A stretch of 64,000 bases of DNA from Pseudonocardiales bacterium (GCA_019244165.1 JAFATA010000075.1:18135-82134), one strand, 5' to 3'. Counted from the stretch's first letter, positions 29,471 through 40,049 are shown. Notes: generated from the letters alone by a model not told the origin. Numbers and translations: made by a program.

Positions 29471-30461
29471 CTCTCAGCGCAGGGGTGCCCTGCGGAAGCC
29501 GGGCACCAAGAAGGGCCCCCTCATCGGTTCCGGCGGGCGCAAGCCCAAGGGGCTGCGTGCTCGCGGCGCCACACCGCCCGCCGAGCTGCGCCCGGGGCAC
29601 CCAGCCCAACGCCACGCCGCCCAGCCCCAGGGCACCCCACGTCAGGGCGCCCCGCGGCATCCAGCTCAGCGCGAGGCTAGCCCGGCCACGGCGGGGCGCC
29701 GTCGCAGCGGCAGCGAGCCGGGCGAGACGGTGCTCGGCCGCAACGCGGTGCTGGAATGCCTGCGTGCCGGAGTGCCGGCTAGCGCGCTGCAGGTGGCTAT
29801 CGGGGTGGATACCGACGAGCGGGTCAGCGAGTCCCTACGGTTGGCTGCCGATGCCGGTCTGTCCATTCTCGAGGTGCCCAGGGCTGAGCTCGATCGGCTG
29901 GCCGGGGGTGCCCCGCACCAGGGGGTGGCGCTGCAGGTGCCGCCCTATCAGTACGCGCTTGCCGAACAGGTGCTGGTTACCGCGTGGGAGTCCGGGACGC
30001 CACCGTTGCTGGTCGCGCTGGACGGGGTGACCGACCCGCGCAACCTCGGCGCCGTGGTGCGCAGTGCCGCCGCGTTTGGTGCACACGGACTGGTGCTCCC
30101 GCAGCGGCGCTCGGCGGGGATGACCGCGGTGGCGTGGCGGACCTCGGCGGGGGCGGCCGCGCATCTGCCGGTGGCTCGGGTTACCAACCTGGTGCGCACG
30201 CTCAAGGACTTCGCCTCCTCCGGCGTGATGGTTGTCGGTTTGGATGTCGGCGGTGCCATGCCAGTGGATTCTTTCCCGCTGGCCACCGGACCGTTAGTGC
30301 TCGTCCTGGGTTCAGAGGGGCGGGGGCTGTCCCGGCTGGTCCGCGAAACCTGTGACCTCACGGTGTCGATACCCATGGTGGGATCGGTCGAGTCGCTCAA
30401 CGCGTCGGTCGCCGCCGGTATCGTGCTCGCCGAAGTGGCGCGCTTACGTCGCGCCAGCTGA
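29460..30461 (+). CDS. rlmB: 23S rRNA 2'-O-methyltransferase (SpoU/RlmB family)
   Basis: [51 protein letters not shown]; basic N-terminal extension. Confidence 0.9.
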   Translation: MAGNSQRRGALRKPGTKKGPLIGSGGRKPKGLRARGATPPAELRPGHPAQRHAAQPQGTPRQGAPRHPAQREASPATAGRRRSGSEPGETVLGRNAVLECLRAGVPASALQVAIGVDTDERVSESLRLAADAGLSILEVPRAELDRLAGGAPHQGVALQVPPYQYALAEQVLVTAWESGTPPLLVALDGVTDPRNLGAVVRSAAAFGAHGLVLPQRRSAGMTAVAWRTSAGAAAHLPVARVTNLVRTLKDFASSGVMVVGLDVGGAMPVDSFPLATGPLVLVLGSEGRGLSRLVRETCDLTVSIPMVGSVESLNASVAAGIVLAEVARLRRAS

Positions 30462-30621
30462 GGAGGCGCGGGAGAAGACACAGCGGGGCGAAACAGGCGC
30501 TCGGCATGCCGCGGACTCGCAAACGCCACACAGTGTGTATCTTGTCGCGGTCAGTGTTCACGATCCGGCAGTCCCGCCCATACCGCTGCCGCGTTCCTTC
30601 CGATAAGGAGAATCTGTACCT

Positions 30622-31035
30622 GTGGCCCAGAAGACCATCGTCACCCTCATCGACGACCTCACCGGCGAGGAAGCTGAAGACATTTCAACCGTTGAGTTCG
30701 CACTCGAGGGCGTCACGTACGAGATCGACCTGGCGAACGACAACGCCACCAAACTCCGTGACAACATGGCCCGTTACGTCGCGGCTGCTCGCAAAATCAG
30801 TGCGCGGCGCGCGAACGGTCGCGGCGCTGAGCGTTCAGCGGGCCGCGGGAGCGGCAGCGGCGGCGTGGCCCGCAGCGGCTATAACCGTGACACGCTCAAA
30901 GCCATCCGTGAGTGGGCCAAGCAGAACGGCCACACCGTCAGCGAGCGTGGCCGACTGCCGCTCACCGTACTGGACGCCTGGGAGACACATCACCAGACGG
31001 TGAAGAACAGCAAGATTCCCGCCTTCTCGGGCTAG
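30622..31035 (+). CDS. lsr2: Lsr2-family nucleoid protein (length longer than typical)
   Basis: MAQKTIVTLIDDLTGEEAEDISTVEFALEGVTYEIDL... and IREWAKQNGHTVSERGRLP. Confidence 0.93.
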   Translation: MAQKTIVTLIDDLTGEEAEDISTVEFALEGVTYEIDLANDNATKLRDNMARYVAAARKISARRANGRGAERSAGRGSGSGGVARSGYNRDTLKAIREWAKQNGHTVSERGRLPLTVLDAWETHHQTVKNSKIPAFSG

Positions 31036-31043
31036 GGGGTGCT

Positions 31044-31310
31044 GTGGAGACCGAGGGACCACCGTGGTTAATGATCACCATTGCCGGGGTTTCCCTGGTA
31101 GGGGTGGTGCTCACCGCCATAGTTGGTCCGCTGGTTGTGGCCCGGTTCACCGCACGCCGGGCCACACCAGAGTCGCTGGAGTCCCTGGCGATCATCCAAC
31201 GGGTCAGCGACGCCATGACGTTAATCCAGTCCGCGATCGCCGACTTGCAGACCCGCATCGGACGGCTTGAAGTGATGCAGATGACGGATGCCCATGACCA
31301 CCGTGGATGA
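31044..31310 (+). CDS. Small membrane protein, unknown function
   Basis: GTG start; single hydrophobic N-terminal segment. Confidence 0.45.
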   Translation: METEGPPWLMITIAGVSLVGVVLTAIVGPLVVARFTARRATPESLESLAIIQRVSDAMTLIQSAIADLQTRIGRLEVMQMTDAHDHRG

Positions 31311-32049
31311 GCTCACCCAGGGTTTGGACCAACTGCGGGATTCCATCACGCGAACGGCCCGCATTGCCCCGCACCTCGCGCGGCAAGAGGTCCACCGTGA
31401 AGGACGGGCCTACTTCCGGGGGGCGGTGGTGGCCTCGGTGATCACCTCCCTGCTGATCAGCCTGCCGCTGGCACTGCTCGCCGACTACCTCACGCAGCAC
31501 GCGAACGCCGACCAAGTGCGTGCCGCCCAATTCCAGTCTGAGGTGCAGAACGTTCAGCGGCTCGCGCGGAACGCCCACGATCTCGGGGTCCAAGCCAACG
31601 CCGAACTCACCCGCCGTGGCTTGACACCGGTCCTGATCCCCGCACCGGGGAGCGCCCCGGATTCCCAGGTGCTCGCCGCGGCGTCTCTCGCCCAGGTCGC
31701 GGCGAGCATCGCCAGTCAGTCCCCGGCGGTACCCACCGTGGCGCAGATCCAGGCTGCGGTCGCGCTAGCGCTGGCCAAGCTGCCCCCGCCACCCGTGGGA
31801 CCCACCGCCCAGCAGCTCACTCAGGCGGTGCAGGCCTATATCGCGGCCAACGCCGAGGGGCTGCGGGGAGCGGGGGCGGAGCGGGGAGCACCGGGGCAGG
31901 GCCTGCCGGGAACGCCGCCGGTGGGTTGGACAGTCCGGGAGTCCGACGGGTCCCTCACCACCTGCGAACGCGTTGCGGCATTCGATCCGGCTGCACCCCG
32001 CTACCAGTGCTCGCGTGGCGCATCACCGCAACGTCCCACGCCTCGGTGA
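31288..32049 (+). CDS. Hypothetical protein with one TM segment and Ala/Pro-rich tail
   Basis: Overlaps the upstream ORF; VVASVITSLLISLPLALLADYL. Confidence 0.5.
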   Translation: MPMTTVDELTQGLDQLRDSITRTARIAPHLARQEVHREGRAYFRGAVVASVITSLLISLPLALLADYLTQHANADQVRAAQFQSEVQNVQRLARNAHDLGVQANAELTRRGLTPVLIPAPGSAPDSQVLAAASLAQVAASIASQSPAVPTVAQIQAAVALALAKLPPPPVGPTAQQLTQAVQAYIAANAEGLRGAGAERGAPGQGLPGTPPVGWTVRESDGSLTTCERVAAFDPAAPRYQCSRGASPQRPTPR

Positions 32050-32192
32050 GACTCCCGAACCGATTCACCGTGGCTCACGAATGCTCAGATGCTCGTCGGC
32101 GACTCGCGAGCAACCCGGTGGGCGGTTGGAGGCCCCTCACCCCTGACCTGCTCACCGGGCTTTTAAGTTCCGCACGCCGGGCCGCCCCGGCC

Positions 32193-32357
32193 TTACCTGC
32201 CGCGGCCGAACCTGCGGGCTACCGAGAACCCGATCAGCGCTCCCCCGACGACCAAAACGATGATCACGACGAGGGTAGCTTTCCCGATGCCCGCGAGGAA
32301 ACCCCGGGCCTCGAGTTCGGCGGCGAGCAGGCTGGCGTGAGCCGTGATGAGGTGCAT
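32193..32357 (-). CDS. Small single-pass membrane protein
   Basis: MHLITAHASLLAAELEARGFLAGIGKATLVVIIVLVVGGALIGFSVARRFGRGR. Confidence 0.45.
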   Translation of the reverse strand: MHLITAHASLLAAELEARGFLAGIGKATLVVIIVLVVGGALIGFSVARRFGRGR

Positions 32358-32371
32358 GGCCCAAATCGTAC

Positions 32372-33877
32372 TCACCGGCGAATATCCTTGAGGCACAGCA
32401 CCTGGGATCGCCACTGATCGGTCGCGTGCACGCACGGCTTCTGCCACACCAGCTCGAACTCCGCTGGCTTCGGCGATGCCGGGACACGGTGGGTGTAGTT
32501 GAGCTTGAGTAGCTGGCGCATCAGCGGGCCGGACTGGTGCGCATGGAGGGCGATGTCGTGCTCGGTGCGTCCCGGATCGGAGATGAAATCGACCATCTCA
32601 CAGTTGCAGAAATAGGCCAATGTGCCGACCTCGCTGGGACTCACCACCGTCGCACCAGGCCTTATCTTGGAAATGTCCTCGGCGACGCGCTGGTACTCAG
32701 CGCGGGTGGCCCAGTTGGTGTACATCGGCGCCTTCTCCCACGGCACACCCCGCACCACCTCGTAACCAGCCGCGGCCAGCACCACCAGGGACACCACCCC
32801 GAGCGCGGCCACACCATACGGGCGGGCAAGGAGATCGGATTGCACCACGGCCAGCGCTGTCACCGCCGCGCACAGGCTAAGACCAGCGACGGCGGGTCCG
32901 TAATACCAGTGCGACGGCGGAGTGGCCAAGGTGGCGAAAACCGCCGCGTGGGAAATCCCGCCGAGCCCGAACGCGGTTGCGGCCTGACCCACACCCCTCG
33001 TGACCGAGCCACCTCGCCACCCGGCGAGCACCCCCCAGCCGAGCAGCGCAACCAGACCACATCCCGCGGCCAGCACGGTCAGACCGGCCGGCAGCGGCAT
33101 ATACCTCAGGTACCACAGCGGTCCGGTGGCGAAGTGGTATCCTATCCACCCCTGGCGGTTGTGGGTCTTCAGGAAAAACGTGTCGGGCAGCGCAGAGCCC
33201 AACACAAACCAGCTGGCCACATACCAGGGCGCCGCGACCGTCACCGCGACCAGCCCGCTGCGCAACGCCCGGCGCCGGGCCGCAGCCACGGTAAGCACGA
33301 CGACGACATCGACTACCGCGAGGTCGGGCCGGCCCAGGACTAGCAGACCAGCAACAATCCCGATGGCGCACCACCGCCCCGCAAGCGTGTAGCGCACCAG
33401 GCCAATGAACAACGCAACGCACAGATAGGTCTCCAGACCAACCGTGGAGGCCAGCAGCGGGCTGGACAGCAGCAGCCCTACCCCGAGTGGGGGCAGCAGC
33501 CGCCGGGACAGCCCGGTCAGCTCCGCGATGCGCAGCAGCCACACCGCGGAGGCGGCCATCGTGGCCATCAACAGCAGCCCCACCGCCAGCACCGGAGCAC
33601 GCACCACCGCTATGATCGCCGCCAGCAAGATCACATTCAGCGGCGAGGTCGCGGTGTTCGCCGTCAGCGAGGGGATTACCCCCCAATGCCCGTGGAACGC
33701 CAGGTTCCGCGCGTAGTCCAGCGTGATGTAGGCGTCGTCCGTCAATCCGCGGTAAGCCACCAGGAACAGCAGGCCTCCCGCCAGAGCACCGGCACCGCCG
33801 CAGGCCACCAGCGACGTCACCCCGCGGGACGCCGCAGGGCTCCGCTGAGGCAACACCAGATCCGTAGTCGTGGCCAC
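32372..33877 (-). CDS. Polytopic membrane protein, glycosyltransferase (GT-C)-like
   Basis: Many TM segments; DDAYITLDYARNLAFHGHWGV loop typical of GT-C enzymes; GTG start at 33877. Confidence 0.6.
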   Translation of the reverse strand: MATTTDLVLPQRSPAASRGVTSLVACGGAGALAGGLLFLVAYRGLTDDAYITLDYARNLAFHGHWGVIPSLTANTATSPLNVILLAAIIAVVRAPVLAVGLLLMATMAASAVWLLRIAELTGLSRRLLPPLGVGLLLSSPLLASTVGLETYLCVALFIGLVRYTLAGRWCAIGIVAGLLVLGRPDLAVVDVVVVLTVAAARRRALRSGLVAVTVAAPWYVASWFVLGSALPDTFFLKTHNRQGWIGYHFATGPLWYLRYMPLPAGLTVLAAGCGLVALLGWGVLAGWRGGSVTRGVGQAATAFGLGGISHAAVFATLATPPSHWYYGPAVAGLSLCAAVTALAVVQSDLLARPYGVAALGVVSLVVLAAAGYEVVRGVPWEKAPMYTNWATRAEYQRVAEDISKIRPGATVVSPSEVGTLAYFCNCEMVDFISDPGRTEHDIALHAHQSGPLMRQLLKLNYTHRVPASPKPAEFELVWQKPCVHATDQWRSQVLCLKDIRR

Positions 33878-33946
33878 CGCGGCATGGTGCCAGAGGACAT
33901 CAGCTCCCCGCTGAGCAGGGCGGTTACATCTCAGTAGGATCCCACC

Positions 33947-35248
33947 GTGGACCCGCTGACCGCGCTGTCGGCGCAGTTTGACCCGTTGCGCCCGCTGGAG
34001 GCGAACGAAACCGACCTGTACGTGGACTGGCAGGATCAGCTTGATACCGCTGATGACGTCAAGGTGCGGTTGGCCAACTCGATCGCCCGCAGCTCGGTGC
34101 CGGTCACGCGCCTGTTTACCGGGCATCGCGGTGCCGGCAAGACGACCGAGCTGAACCGGGTGCGCCAGCGTCTTCAGGACGGCGTCGGCGGTCGCCGGGT
34201 GTTCGTGTCGATGCTGTTCGCCGAGCGCTGGGTCCATCTCAATGACGTCCAGCCCGAGGATCTAGTTTACCAGATCGTTCGCCAGTTGGTTGATGACCTC
34301 ACGAAGGCCGGTTTCTCGTTTGCGGAGACGAAATTCCGCACCGCGCTGGGAAGTGTGCGTGACTTCTTCAAGAGCCACGTTGCCTTGGACAAGGCCGATG
34401 TGGGGATCGACCCGGTGAAGCTCAGCCTGCGGTTCGAGGCGTTCCCGACCGCTCGCAAGGAGTTCCGCAAGCTGCTGCAAGGCCTACTGCCGACAATTTA
34501 CGACCTGACCAACGACAAGATCCTGCGCCAGGCGCGAGAGTGGCTAGCGCAGCCGGAGCACGGCGGCTACGCCGACATCGCGATTATCGTTGATCAGCTT
34601 GACCGCATTCCGCGCAAGCAGCTCAACGGTTACACCAATCACGAGAACCTCTTCCTCGACCACGTGGGAGCCCTGCGGGCGTTGAACTGCGATGTGCTCT
34701 ACACCATTCCGATCGAGCTGGCTTACAGTCGGGCGCATGCCCGGCTGCAGGACGCCTACGGCAGCGAGATCCTGGCACTGCCCGCGGTCCCGGTCGCCAC
34801 TCGTGACGGTGGCGAGTTCCCCGCGGGCGTGGCGGCGCTGCGCGAGATCGTCCGGCGGCGCGTGGACAAGGCGGGTGTCGCTCTCGATGAGGTGTTCGCC
34901 GAACGGGACCTGCTAGAGGACGTCTTGCGGTACTCGGGTGGGCACATTCGGGGGCTATTCGTGATGCTGCAGTCGATCCTGCACCGCGCCGCGGAGCTGC
35001 CGATTAGCCGAGCAATCACCCAGCGGGGGCTGCGGCGCGCCGCGGCGGACCTGGCCGTGCCGTTGCGCCCGCCAGACTGGGAGCTGCTGGCGTGCGTCCA
35101 TGAGTCTCATGACAAGGTGGGAGAGGATCACGATGTCTGGAACGAGCTGCTGCGTGACCGGTTCGTGCTGGCCTACGAGGACGAAGACGGTCACTGGTAT
35201 GACCGGAATCCGTTGCTAGGACTGCGTGGGTCGGGTAGACATCGATGA
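33947..35248 (+). CDS. AAA/P-loop ATPase
   Basis: Walker A GHRGAGKTTE; Walker B-like IAIIVDQLD; stop overlaps start of 35245 (ATGA). Confidence 0.75.
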   Translation: MDPLTALSAQFDPLRPLEANETDLYVDWQDQLDTADDVKVRLANSIARSSVPVTRLFTGHRGAGKTTELNRVRQRLQDGVGGRRVFVSMLFAERWVHLNDVQPEDLVYQIVRQLVDDLTKAGFSFAETKFRTALGSVRDFFKSHVALDKADVGIDPVKLSLRFEAFPTARKEFRKLLQGLLPTIYDLTNDKILRQAREWLAQPEHGGYADIAIIVDQLDRIPRKQLNGYTNHENLFLDHVGALRALNCDVLYTIPIELAYSRAHARLQDAYGSEILALPAVPVATRDGGEFPAGVAALREIVRRRVDKAGVALDEVFAERDLLEDVLRYSGGHIRGLFVMLQSILHRAAELPISRAITQRGLRRAAADLAVPLRPPDWELLACVHESHDKVGEDHDVWNELLRDRFVLAYEDEDGHWYDRNPLLGLRGSGRHR

Positions 35249-37245
35249 ACGCGGCGGCCACGACACCGGCGGAGGAGAATAGCCAGGAGCTAGCGGCACT
35301 ATGCCGGATGCTGACCCGAGCCAGCGGTTTCCGGTTGGGATTCGTCGTCGCGAACCACCCGTCATTGCGTAGCCGGATTGCGCGGGACTGTGCGCGGACC
35401 TGTGGCGTGCGTCCCCGGGAGCTCACGCTCGATGGGCGTGCGCCGGAGGGGATCGTCACGCAGTTAGAGCAAGCGGTCGGCGAGGATCAGCCGACCGCGC
35501 TGTTCGTCTACGGGCTGGAATCCCTGCTCGACTTACGCCTGCGCCAGTCTCCGGCAATGGACCTGCTCAACCTCAACCGGGATTATTGCTGGCAGCGTTT
35601 CCCGTGGCCGGTCGTCTTCGTGGCGCCGCTGTTCGCCGTGCGCGAGTTCGCTCGTCAGGCTCCCGACTTCTGGTCGGGACGAACGGGCGTGTATCGCTTC
35701 ACCGGGGACCGCGACGACATCCACGAAACCCTGGCCGGACTGGGAATCGACTACGACTGGTCGTTGGAGGCTTCATCCAAGCTTGAGCGAGGTGAAATTC
35801 TCGACCACGTCCAGGCCGAACTCGCCGGCCGGTCGGATGAGGACCCTGAAATCAGGGTGGAGTTGCTGTCGTTGCTGGCCCGAGCCGCTTCCTTTGCGCA
35901 CGACTGGCCAAGAGAGCAGCAGCTGCTGGCACAAGCACTCCCGATCTACCGCCACATCGGCGACCGCCACGGCGAAGCGAATACGATCAAAACGCTGGGG
36001 GACGTAGCGCTCCAGCAGGACCGCTACCAGGAGGCCACGGAGCACTACGAGCAGACACTCCCAATCTACCGCCAGAGCGGCGACCGGCGCGGCGAAGCAT
36101 ATGCGATCAAAGCGCTCGGGGACGTAGCACTGCGGCAGTCCCGCTTCCAGGAGGCCACGGAGCACTACGAGCAGGCACTCCCAATCTACCGCCAGAGCGG
36201 CGACCGGCGCGGCGAAGCATATGCGATCCAGGCCCTGGGGGACGTAGCACTGCGGCAGGCCCGCTATACGCAGGCTACCGAGCACTACGAGCAGGCACTC
36301 CCAATCTACCGCCACATCGGCGACCGCCACAGCGAAGCGAATACGATCAAAACGCTGGGGGACGTAGCACTGCAGCAGTCCCGCTACCAGGAGGCCACGG
36401 AGCACTACGAGCAGGCACTACGGATCTACCGCCAGATCAGCGCCCGGCGCGGCGAAGCATATGCGATCCAGGCCCTGGGGGACGTAGCACTGCGGCAGGC
36501 CCGCTATGCACAGGCCACAGAGCACTACGAGCAGGCACTGCCGATCTACCGCCAGATCGGCGCCCGCCACAGCGAAGCAAACACGATCAAGGCACTGGGA
36601 GACGCGGCGCGGATGCAGGCCCGCTATGCACAGGCCACGGAGCACTACGAGCAGGCACTACGGATCTACCGCCAGATCGGCGCCCGGCGCGGCGAAGCAA
36701 ACACGATCAAAGCGCTGGGGGACGTAGCACTGCGACAGAACCGCTACCAAGAGGCCACCGAGCACTACGAGCAGGCACTCCCGATCTACCGCCAGATCGG
36801 CGCCCGGCACGGCGAAGCTAATGTGATCCAAGGACTGGGTGACGTGGCGCTGAAACAGTCCCGTTACGACGAAGCCGCTGGGCAGTATGACCAATCGCTG
36901 CCGGTCTACCGCCAGATCGGCGACCGGCTCGGCGAAGCGAACGCGATCAAGGCCCTGGGTGACGTGGCGCTGGCGCAGGCCCGCTATGCGGAGGCCGCTA
37001 AGCACTACCAGCAGGCACTGCCGATCTACCGCCAGATCGGCGACCGGCTCGGCGAAGCGAACGCCCTAGTTTCGCGCGCCCGGCTAGCAATCGCCACGGG
37101 TAAGCGCGCGGACGCCGTTTCGGAGATGGCCGAGGCGATCCACATTTACACCGCCATCGGCCTCACCAAGCGGGCCGAAACGCTCCAGTCCGAAGTAGCT
37201 ACCTGGGAGACCACCGGTGCTGAGATGTCGGACTACAGTGAGTGA
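35245..37245 (+). CDS. TPR-repeat protein with N-terminal ATPase-like domain
   Basis: About nine 40-aa units of the type ALPIYRQIGDRRGEAxAIKALGDVALRQxRYQEATEHYEQ plus a degenerate final unit. Confidence 0.8.
   Translation: MNAAATTPAEENSQELAALCRMLTRASGFRLGFVVANHPSLRSRIARDCARTCGVRPRELTLDGRAPEGIVTQLEQAVGEDQPTALFVYGLESLLDLRLRQSPAMDLLNLNRDYCWQRFPWPVVFVAPLFAVREFARQAPDFWSGRTGVYRFTGDRDDIHETLAGLGIDYDWSLEASSKLERGEILDHVQAELAGRSDEDPEIRVELLSLLARAASFAHDWPREQQLLAQALPIYRHIGDRHGEANTIKTLGDVALQQDRYQEATEHYEQTLPIYRQSGDRRGEAYAIKALGDVALRQSRFQEATEHYEQALPIYRQSGDRRGEAYAIQALGDVALRQARYTQATEHYEQALPIYRHIGDRHSEANTIKTLGDVALQQSRYQEATEHYEQALRIYRQISARRGEAYAIQALGDVALRQARYAQATEHYEQALPIYRQIGARHSEANTIKALGDAARMQARYAQATEHYEQALRIYRQIGARRGEANTIKALGDVALRQNRYQEATEHYEQALPIYRQIGARHGEANVIQGLGDVALKQSRYDEAAGQYDQSLPVYRQIGDRLGEANAIKALGDVALAQARYAEAAKHYQQALPIYRQIGDRLGEANALVSRARLAIATGKRADAVSEMAEAIHIYTAIGLTKRAETLQSEVATWETTGAEMSDYSE
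35934..37053 (+). repeat. Tandem 120-nt coding repeats (TPR units)
   Basis: Exact 120-nt periodicity visible at two 60-nt lines per unit; highly similar units. Confidence 0.9.
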
Positions 37246-37472
37246 CAGACGGTGAGGTAGGAGCGTGGGTAGTGTTTCCCCGTGTCAACGCTGCACACGC
37301 CCGGCACCCGTCGTGGAACAGCCACCTTGATACCTTGCGCCGGGCTGGCGTACACCTTGTTTACGGCGATGACGTGTGGCCGCTCCACGAGCCGCGCAGC
37401 GCACCAGGACGTGAATTGCCCTGGTCAGCCGTTCTCGACGTGGTGAACGCGGCCGTTCCCGTCGCGCGCTAA
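37242..37472 (+). pseudogene. C-terminal fragment of a flavoprotein-like gene
   Basis: VVFPRVNAAHARHPSWNSHLDTLRRAGVHLVYGDD resembles C-terminal part of HFCD flavoproteins; lacks N-terminus. Confidence 0.4.
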
Positions 37473-37483
37473 TAAGATCATTG

Positions 37484-37528
37484 TTTGTGTGCGTTCGGCG
37501 ACAGGATGCGTCGCCGAACGCACACAAA
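37484..37528. terminator. Long hairpin, 19-bp perfect arms, 7-nt loop (possible terminator)
   Basis: TTTGTGTGCGTTCGGCGAC-aggatgc-GTCGCCGAACGCACACAAA. Confidence 0.7.
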
Positions 37529-37603
37529 AAGCGATCAATCCTTGCCGGTAGCCAGACAATACGGATACCGGACGTTTTGTCCAGCCTTGGTGGTGCCTGG
37601 TAT

Positions 37604-38332
37604 TCAACCAGTGGACGGGGAATCCAGCGCTGTCCCGGACGGGAGTTCCCTTTGGGCGTCAGAATGGAATTCACGCTCTACGGCGCTTCGCTGCCCCGAC
37701 GTGCCCGACGACCTGTGGGGGGTGGAACTGGTTTGGTGGAGCTGGTCACCATTCGATGGCTCGTTGACAACGCTGGTGGATGTGTTGGATTTGGTCGGGG
37801 AGTGGGCTTTGACGGTCGGACTGGTTCCCGAGGTACCAGTAGTGGTGCTACCGGTTGTGCCGGATTCGGTTGCGGTTTGGTCGAGCTCCGGCGGGCCCCC
37901 CTTGGTGGATAGGTGAGTCGCGGAGTCGGCGGGAGCAGCAGTCTCAGGTGCCGGTGTTACGGCGTGGCTCGGGGCTAGTGGGGGTAGCGGGGCCGGGAGG
38001 GCTCGTGGCTGAGGGCGTGCTGACGGCAGCGGTTTCTGGGGCGCCGGGGTTACTTTAGGCTTTACTTTAGGCGCCGGGGTTACTCGGGGTGCAGGAACTG
38101 CTGGGGACACCACAGGGGGCGCCGGTACGTTGGCCGGAACCGGAATAGGCATGCTCGCCTTTGGTGGAGCGCCTGCCGCGGGCACTGTCACCAGAGAGGT
38201 CTGTCCATAGTCCACGGTCTCATCGTGGCGTTGTTGGTTTAATACCAGGGTGGTCAGTACACCGACGGCCATTGCGGCGGTCGCCAGAAAGGCCAGCATG
38301 GTTCGATTCGAACGTATCCAGTGGACGTCCAT
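37604..38332 (-). CDS. Membrane-anchored Pro/Ala-rich protein of unknown function
   Basis: N-terminal TM (RTMLAFLATAAMAVGVLTTLVL) then low-complexity Pro/Ala region. Confidence 0.5.
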   Translation of the reverse strand: MDVHWIRSNRTMLAFLATAAMAVGVLTTLVLNQQRHDETVDYGQTSLVTVPAAGAPPKASMPIPVPANVPAPPVVSPAVPAPRVTPAPKVKPKVTPAPQKPLPSARPQPRALPAPLPPLAPSHAVTPAPETAAPADSATHLSTKGGPPELDQTATESGTTGSTTTGTSGTSPTVKAHSPTKSNTSTSVVNEPSNGDQLHQTSSTPHRSSGTSGQRSAVEREFHSDAQRELPSGTALDSPSTG

Positions 38333-38520
38333 TAAGGCCCCCTCGACTCGACCCCACAGGAATCAAACCGGATTTGCGCACGCGAGAGAAATCGCAAAAT
38401 CAGGTAGTGACAGGCTCAGCAGAACTCGTGGACGGCGGGAACGCGGGACGCTGCGACGTAAGGCTTGAACCCCCCCAATAGTACCAGCCCCGACCAGGTG
38501 CCAGGGTAAGTCGCCTTTCA

Positions 38521-38829
38521 GTGCGGGTCAAGAGCTGGACGCCAGATGCTAGGACGTGCCTCGTAGATCTCGTCGTCTGCGATCGACTCTCCTGCTGCCT
38601 CGAGGGCAACTACGCGCCGGTGTGGCGGGAGCACACGATCACCCAGTTGGCTGTCCCCGGCAGCATCCCGGCCCATCTCGACGGGCGTTACCTCCGCAAC
38701 GGTCCGAACCCGATCACCGAGTTCATCTTCATCCCCCATGCACCACAGGCCCCCGAGGACGCCGCGATCCACCTGCCGTACCGGGTTCCCTACGGATTCT
38801 ACGGCAACTGGGTACCCGCCGCATCCTGA
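38521..38829 (+). pseudogene. Internally deleted carotenoid oxygenase (RPE65 family)
   Basis: N-terminal [39 protein letters not shown] fused directly to C-terminal [21 protein letters not shown]. Confidence 0.65.
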
Positions 38830-38851
38830 TGCGGCCCCTGCGGCGCTGTTA

Positions 38852-39622
38852 TCACGCCTGGCAAGCGAGGGCTATCCCGAGCAGCTGTGCGATCAGCAGC
38901 ATTTCCTTCTGGTGCTGCTCCACCAGCTCATCCCCGTGAAGTACGTCGAGGGTCAGCAGGCCAAAAATTTCTGTACTCGTGGCAACCGGAACGGAGATGT
39001 AGGCCCCGTAGTCAGCCGGGAACCTCAAGGAGTTTTCCGGATGGATATTCTGCCTAAATTCCGTCTGGCGGCTCTCCAGCAACTTAAAGACTTCCGCGTG
39101 GGCGGGATTAGTGCTGGAGAACGTCGTTTGCGGCCTCGAGTCACGTCCGGTGTAGACGCGACAGACCAGCTCCCTCTCGTGGTCGTTACATTTGTACTCA
39201 AAGTAGCACGAGCGCGCTCCTTTTATACCAGGAAACTGCGCGACGTAGTTCACCACCGCCTGTTTTGCCGCCCCCTTCGCTTCCATCCGTTCGGTCTCGT
39301 CGGGTGCGGTGATAATTCGGTCAATAATGTCCGTCAGCGGCAGCAGGACAGACCTGAGGGCGAGCTGATAATTGGCAACAGCTTTCTTGGCCAGCTGCTC
39401 GGCATCTTCTCTCGCCCGCACCTCGATCCACGTTTGACGAGCCGGCAGGAGCAGTGCCACCATGGTGGCGCCAGCACCGCCAAGCTTGATTGACCAGCCA
39501 GCCCACAGCGGCCAGCTCTCGGCGGCCTCAGCCTGGAGGACGAACGCTGCGCCGGCTAACATCGCGGCGAGGACGGTGCCACCCCACCAGTGCAGCAAGC
39601 GTGGCCAGCCGCTGTTATCCAT
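38852..39622 (-). CDS. Membrane protein with GAF-like domain
   Basis: Two N-terminal TMs then GAF-like sequence (YISVPVATSTEIFGLLTLDVLHGDELVEQHQKEMLLIAQLLGIAL). Confidence 0.55.
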   Translation of the reverse strand: MDNSGWPRLLHWWGGTVLAAMLAGAAFVLQAEAAESWPLWAGWSIKLGGAGATMVALLLPARQTWIEVRAREDAEQLAKKAVANYQLALRSVLLPLTDIIDRIITAPDETERMEAKGAAKQAVVNYVAQFPGIKGARSCYFEYKCNDHERELVCRVYTGRDSRPQTTFSSTNPAHAEVFKLLESRQTEFRQNIHPENSLRFPADYGAYISVPVATSTEIFGLLTLDVLHGDELVEQHQKEMLLIAQLLGIALACQA

Positions 39623-39803
39623 ACCGCAGAAGATAATCGATCGAGTAACGATCGTTCCTCAGTGCTTAACGATCCGCTAGAATTAAGGGCCGCGAGGACG
39701 CTGTGGGTCGCCTGAGCGAGCCGCAGGCTGGCCTGCTGCATCCAGTGGCTCCTGAGCGTTGGACCAGGTAAGATGGAGCACAGTACGCGGGAAGAGAGGG
39801 ATC

Positions 39804-40049
39804 ATGGCCGGCTGGAAGTCACCCATGGTGACAGGTGAGGTGTCCAGTCAGAAGATCCCCAGCGTGGACCCCGAAACGGAGCGGGCAGCCGCCGACGTGG
39901 TCCGGGATCCCGACGCGTACTTCGAGCGCCAACGGGCGATCTGTGAGCGGGAGGCTGAAGAGTACGTAAAATGGGCGCTCGCCCGTGCCTATTCGATGCG
40001 CTCCCGCACCAGTGTGCGGACGCTGCTTTCCCGGTTGTCCCCCGGCTGA
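39804..40049 (+). CDS. Hypothetical small protein
   Basis: MAGWKSPMVTGEVSSQKIPSVDPETERAAADVVRDPDAYFERQR... Confidence 0.45.
   Translation: MAGWKSPMVTGEVSSQKIPSVDPETERAAADVVRDPDAYFERQRAICEREAEEYVKWALARAYSMRSRTSVRTLLSRLSPG

Noticed and set aside
35934-37053. CRISPR-like or non-coding satellite array
   Set aside because: The 120-nt periodicity is an exact 40-codon TPR unit inside a long open frame; no spacer/repeat alternation.
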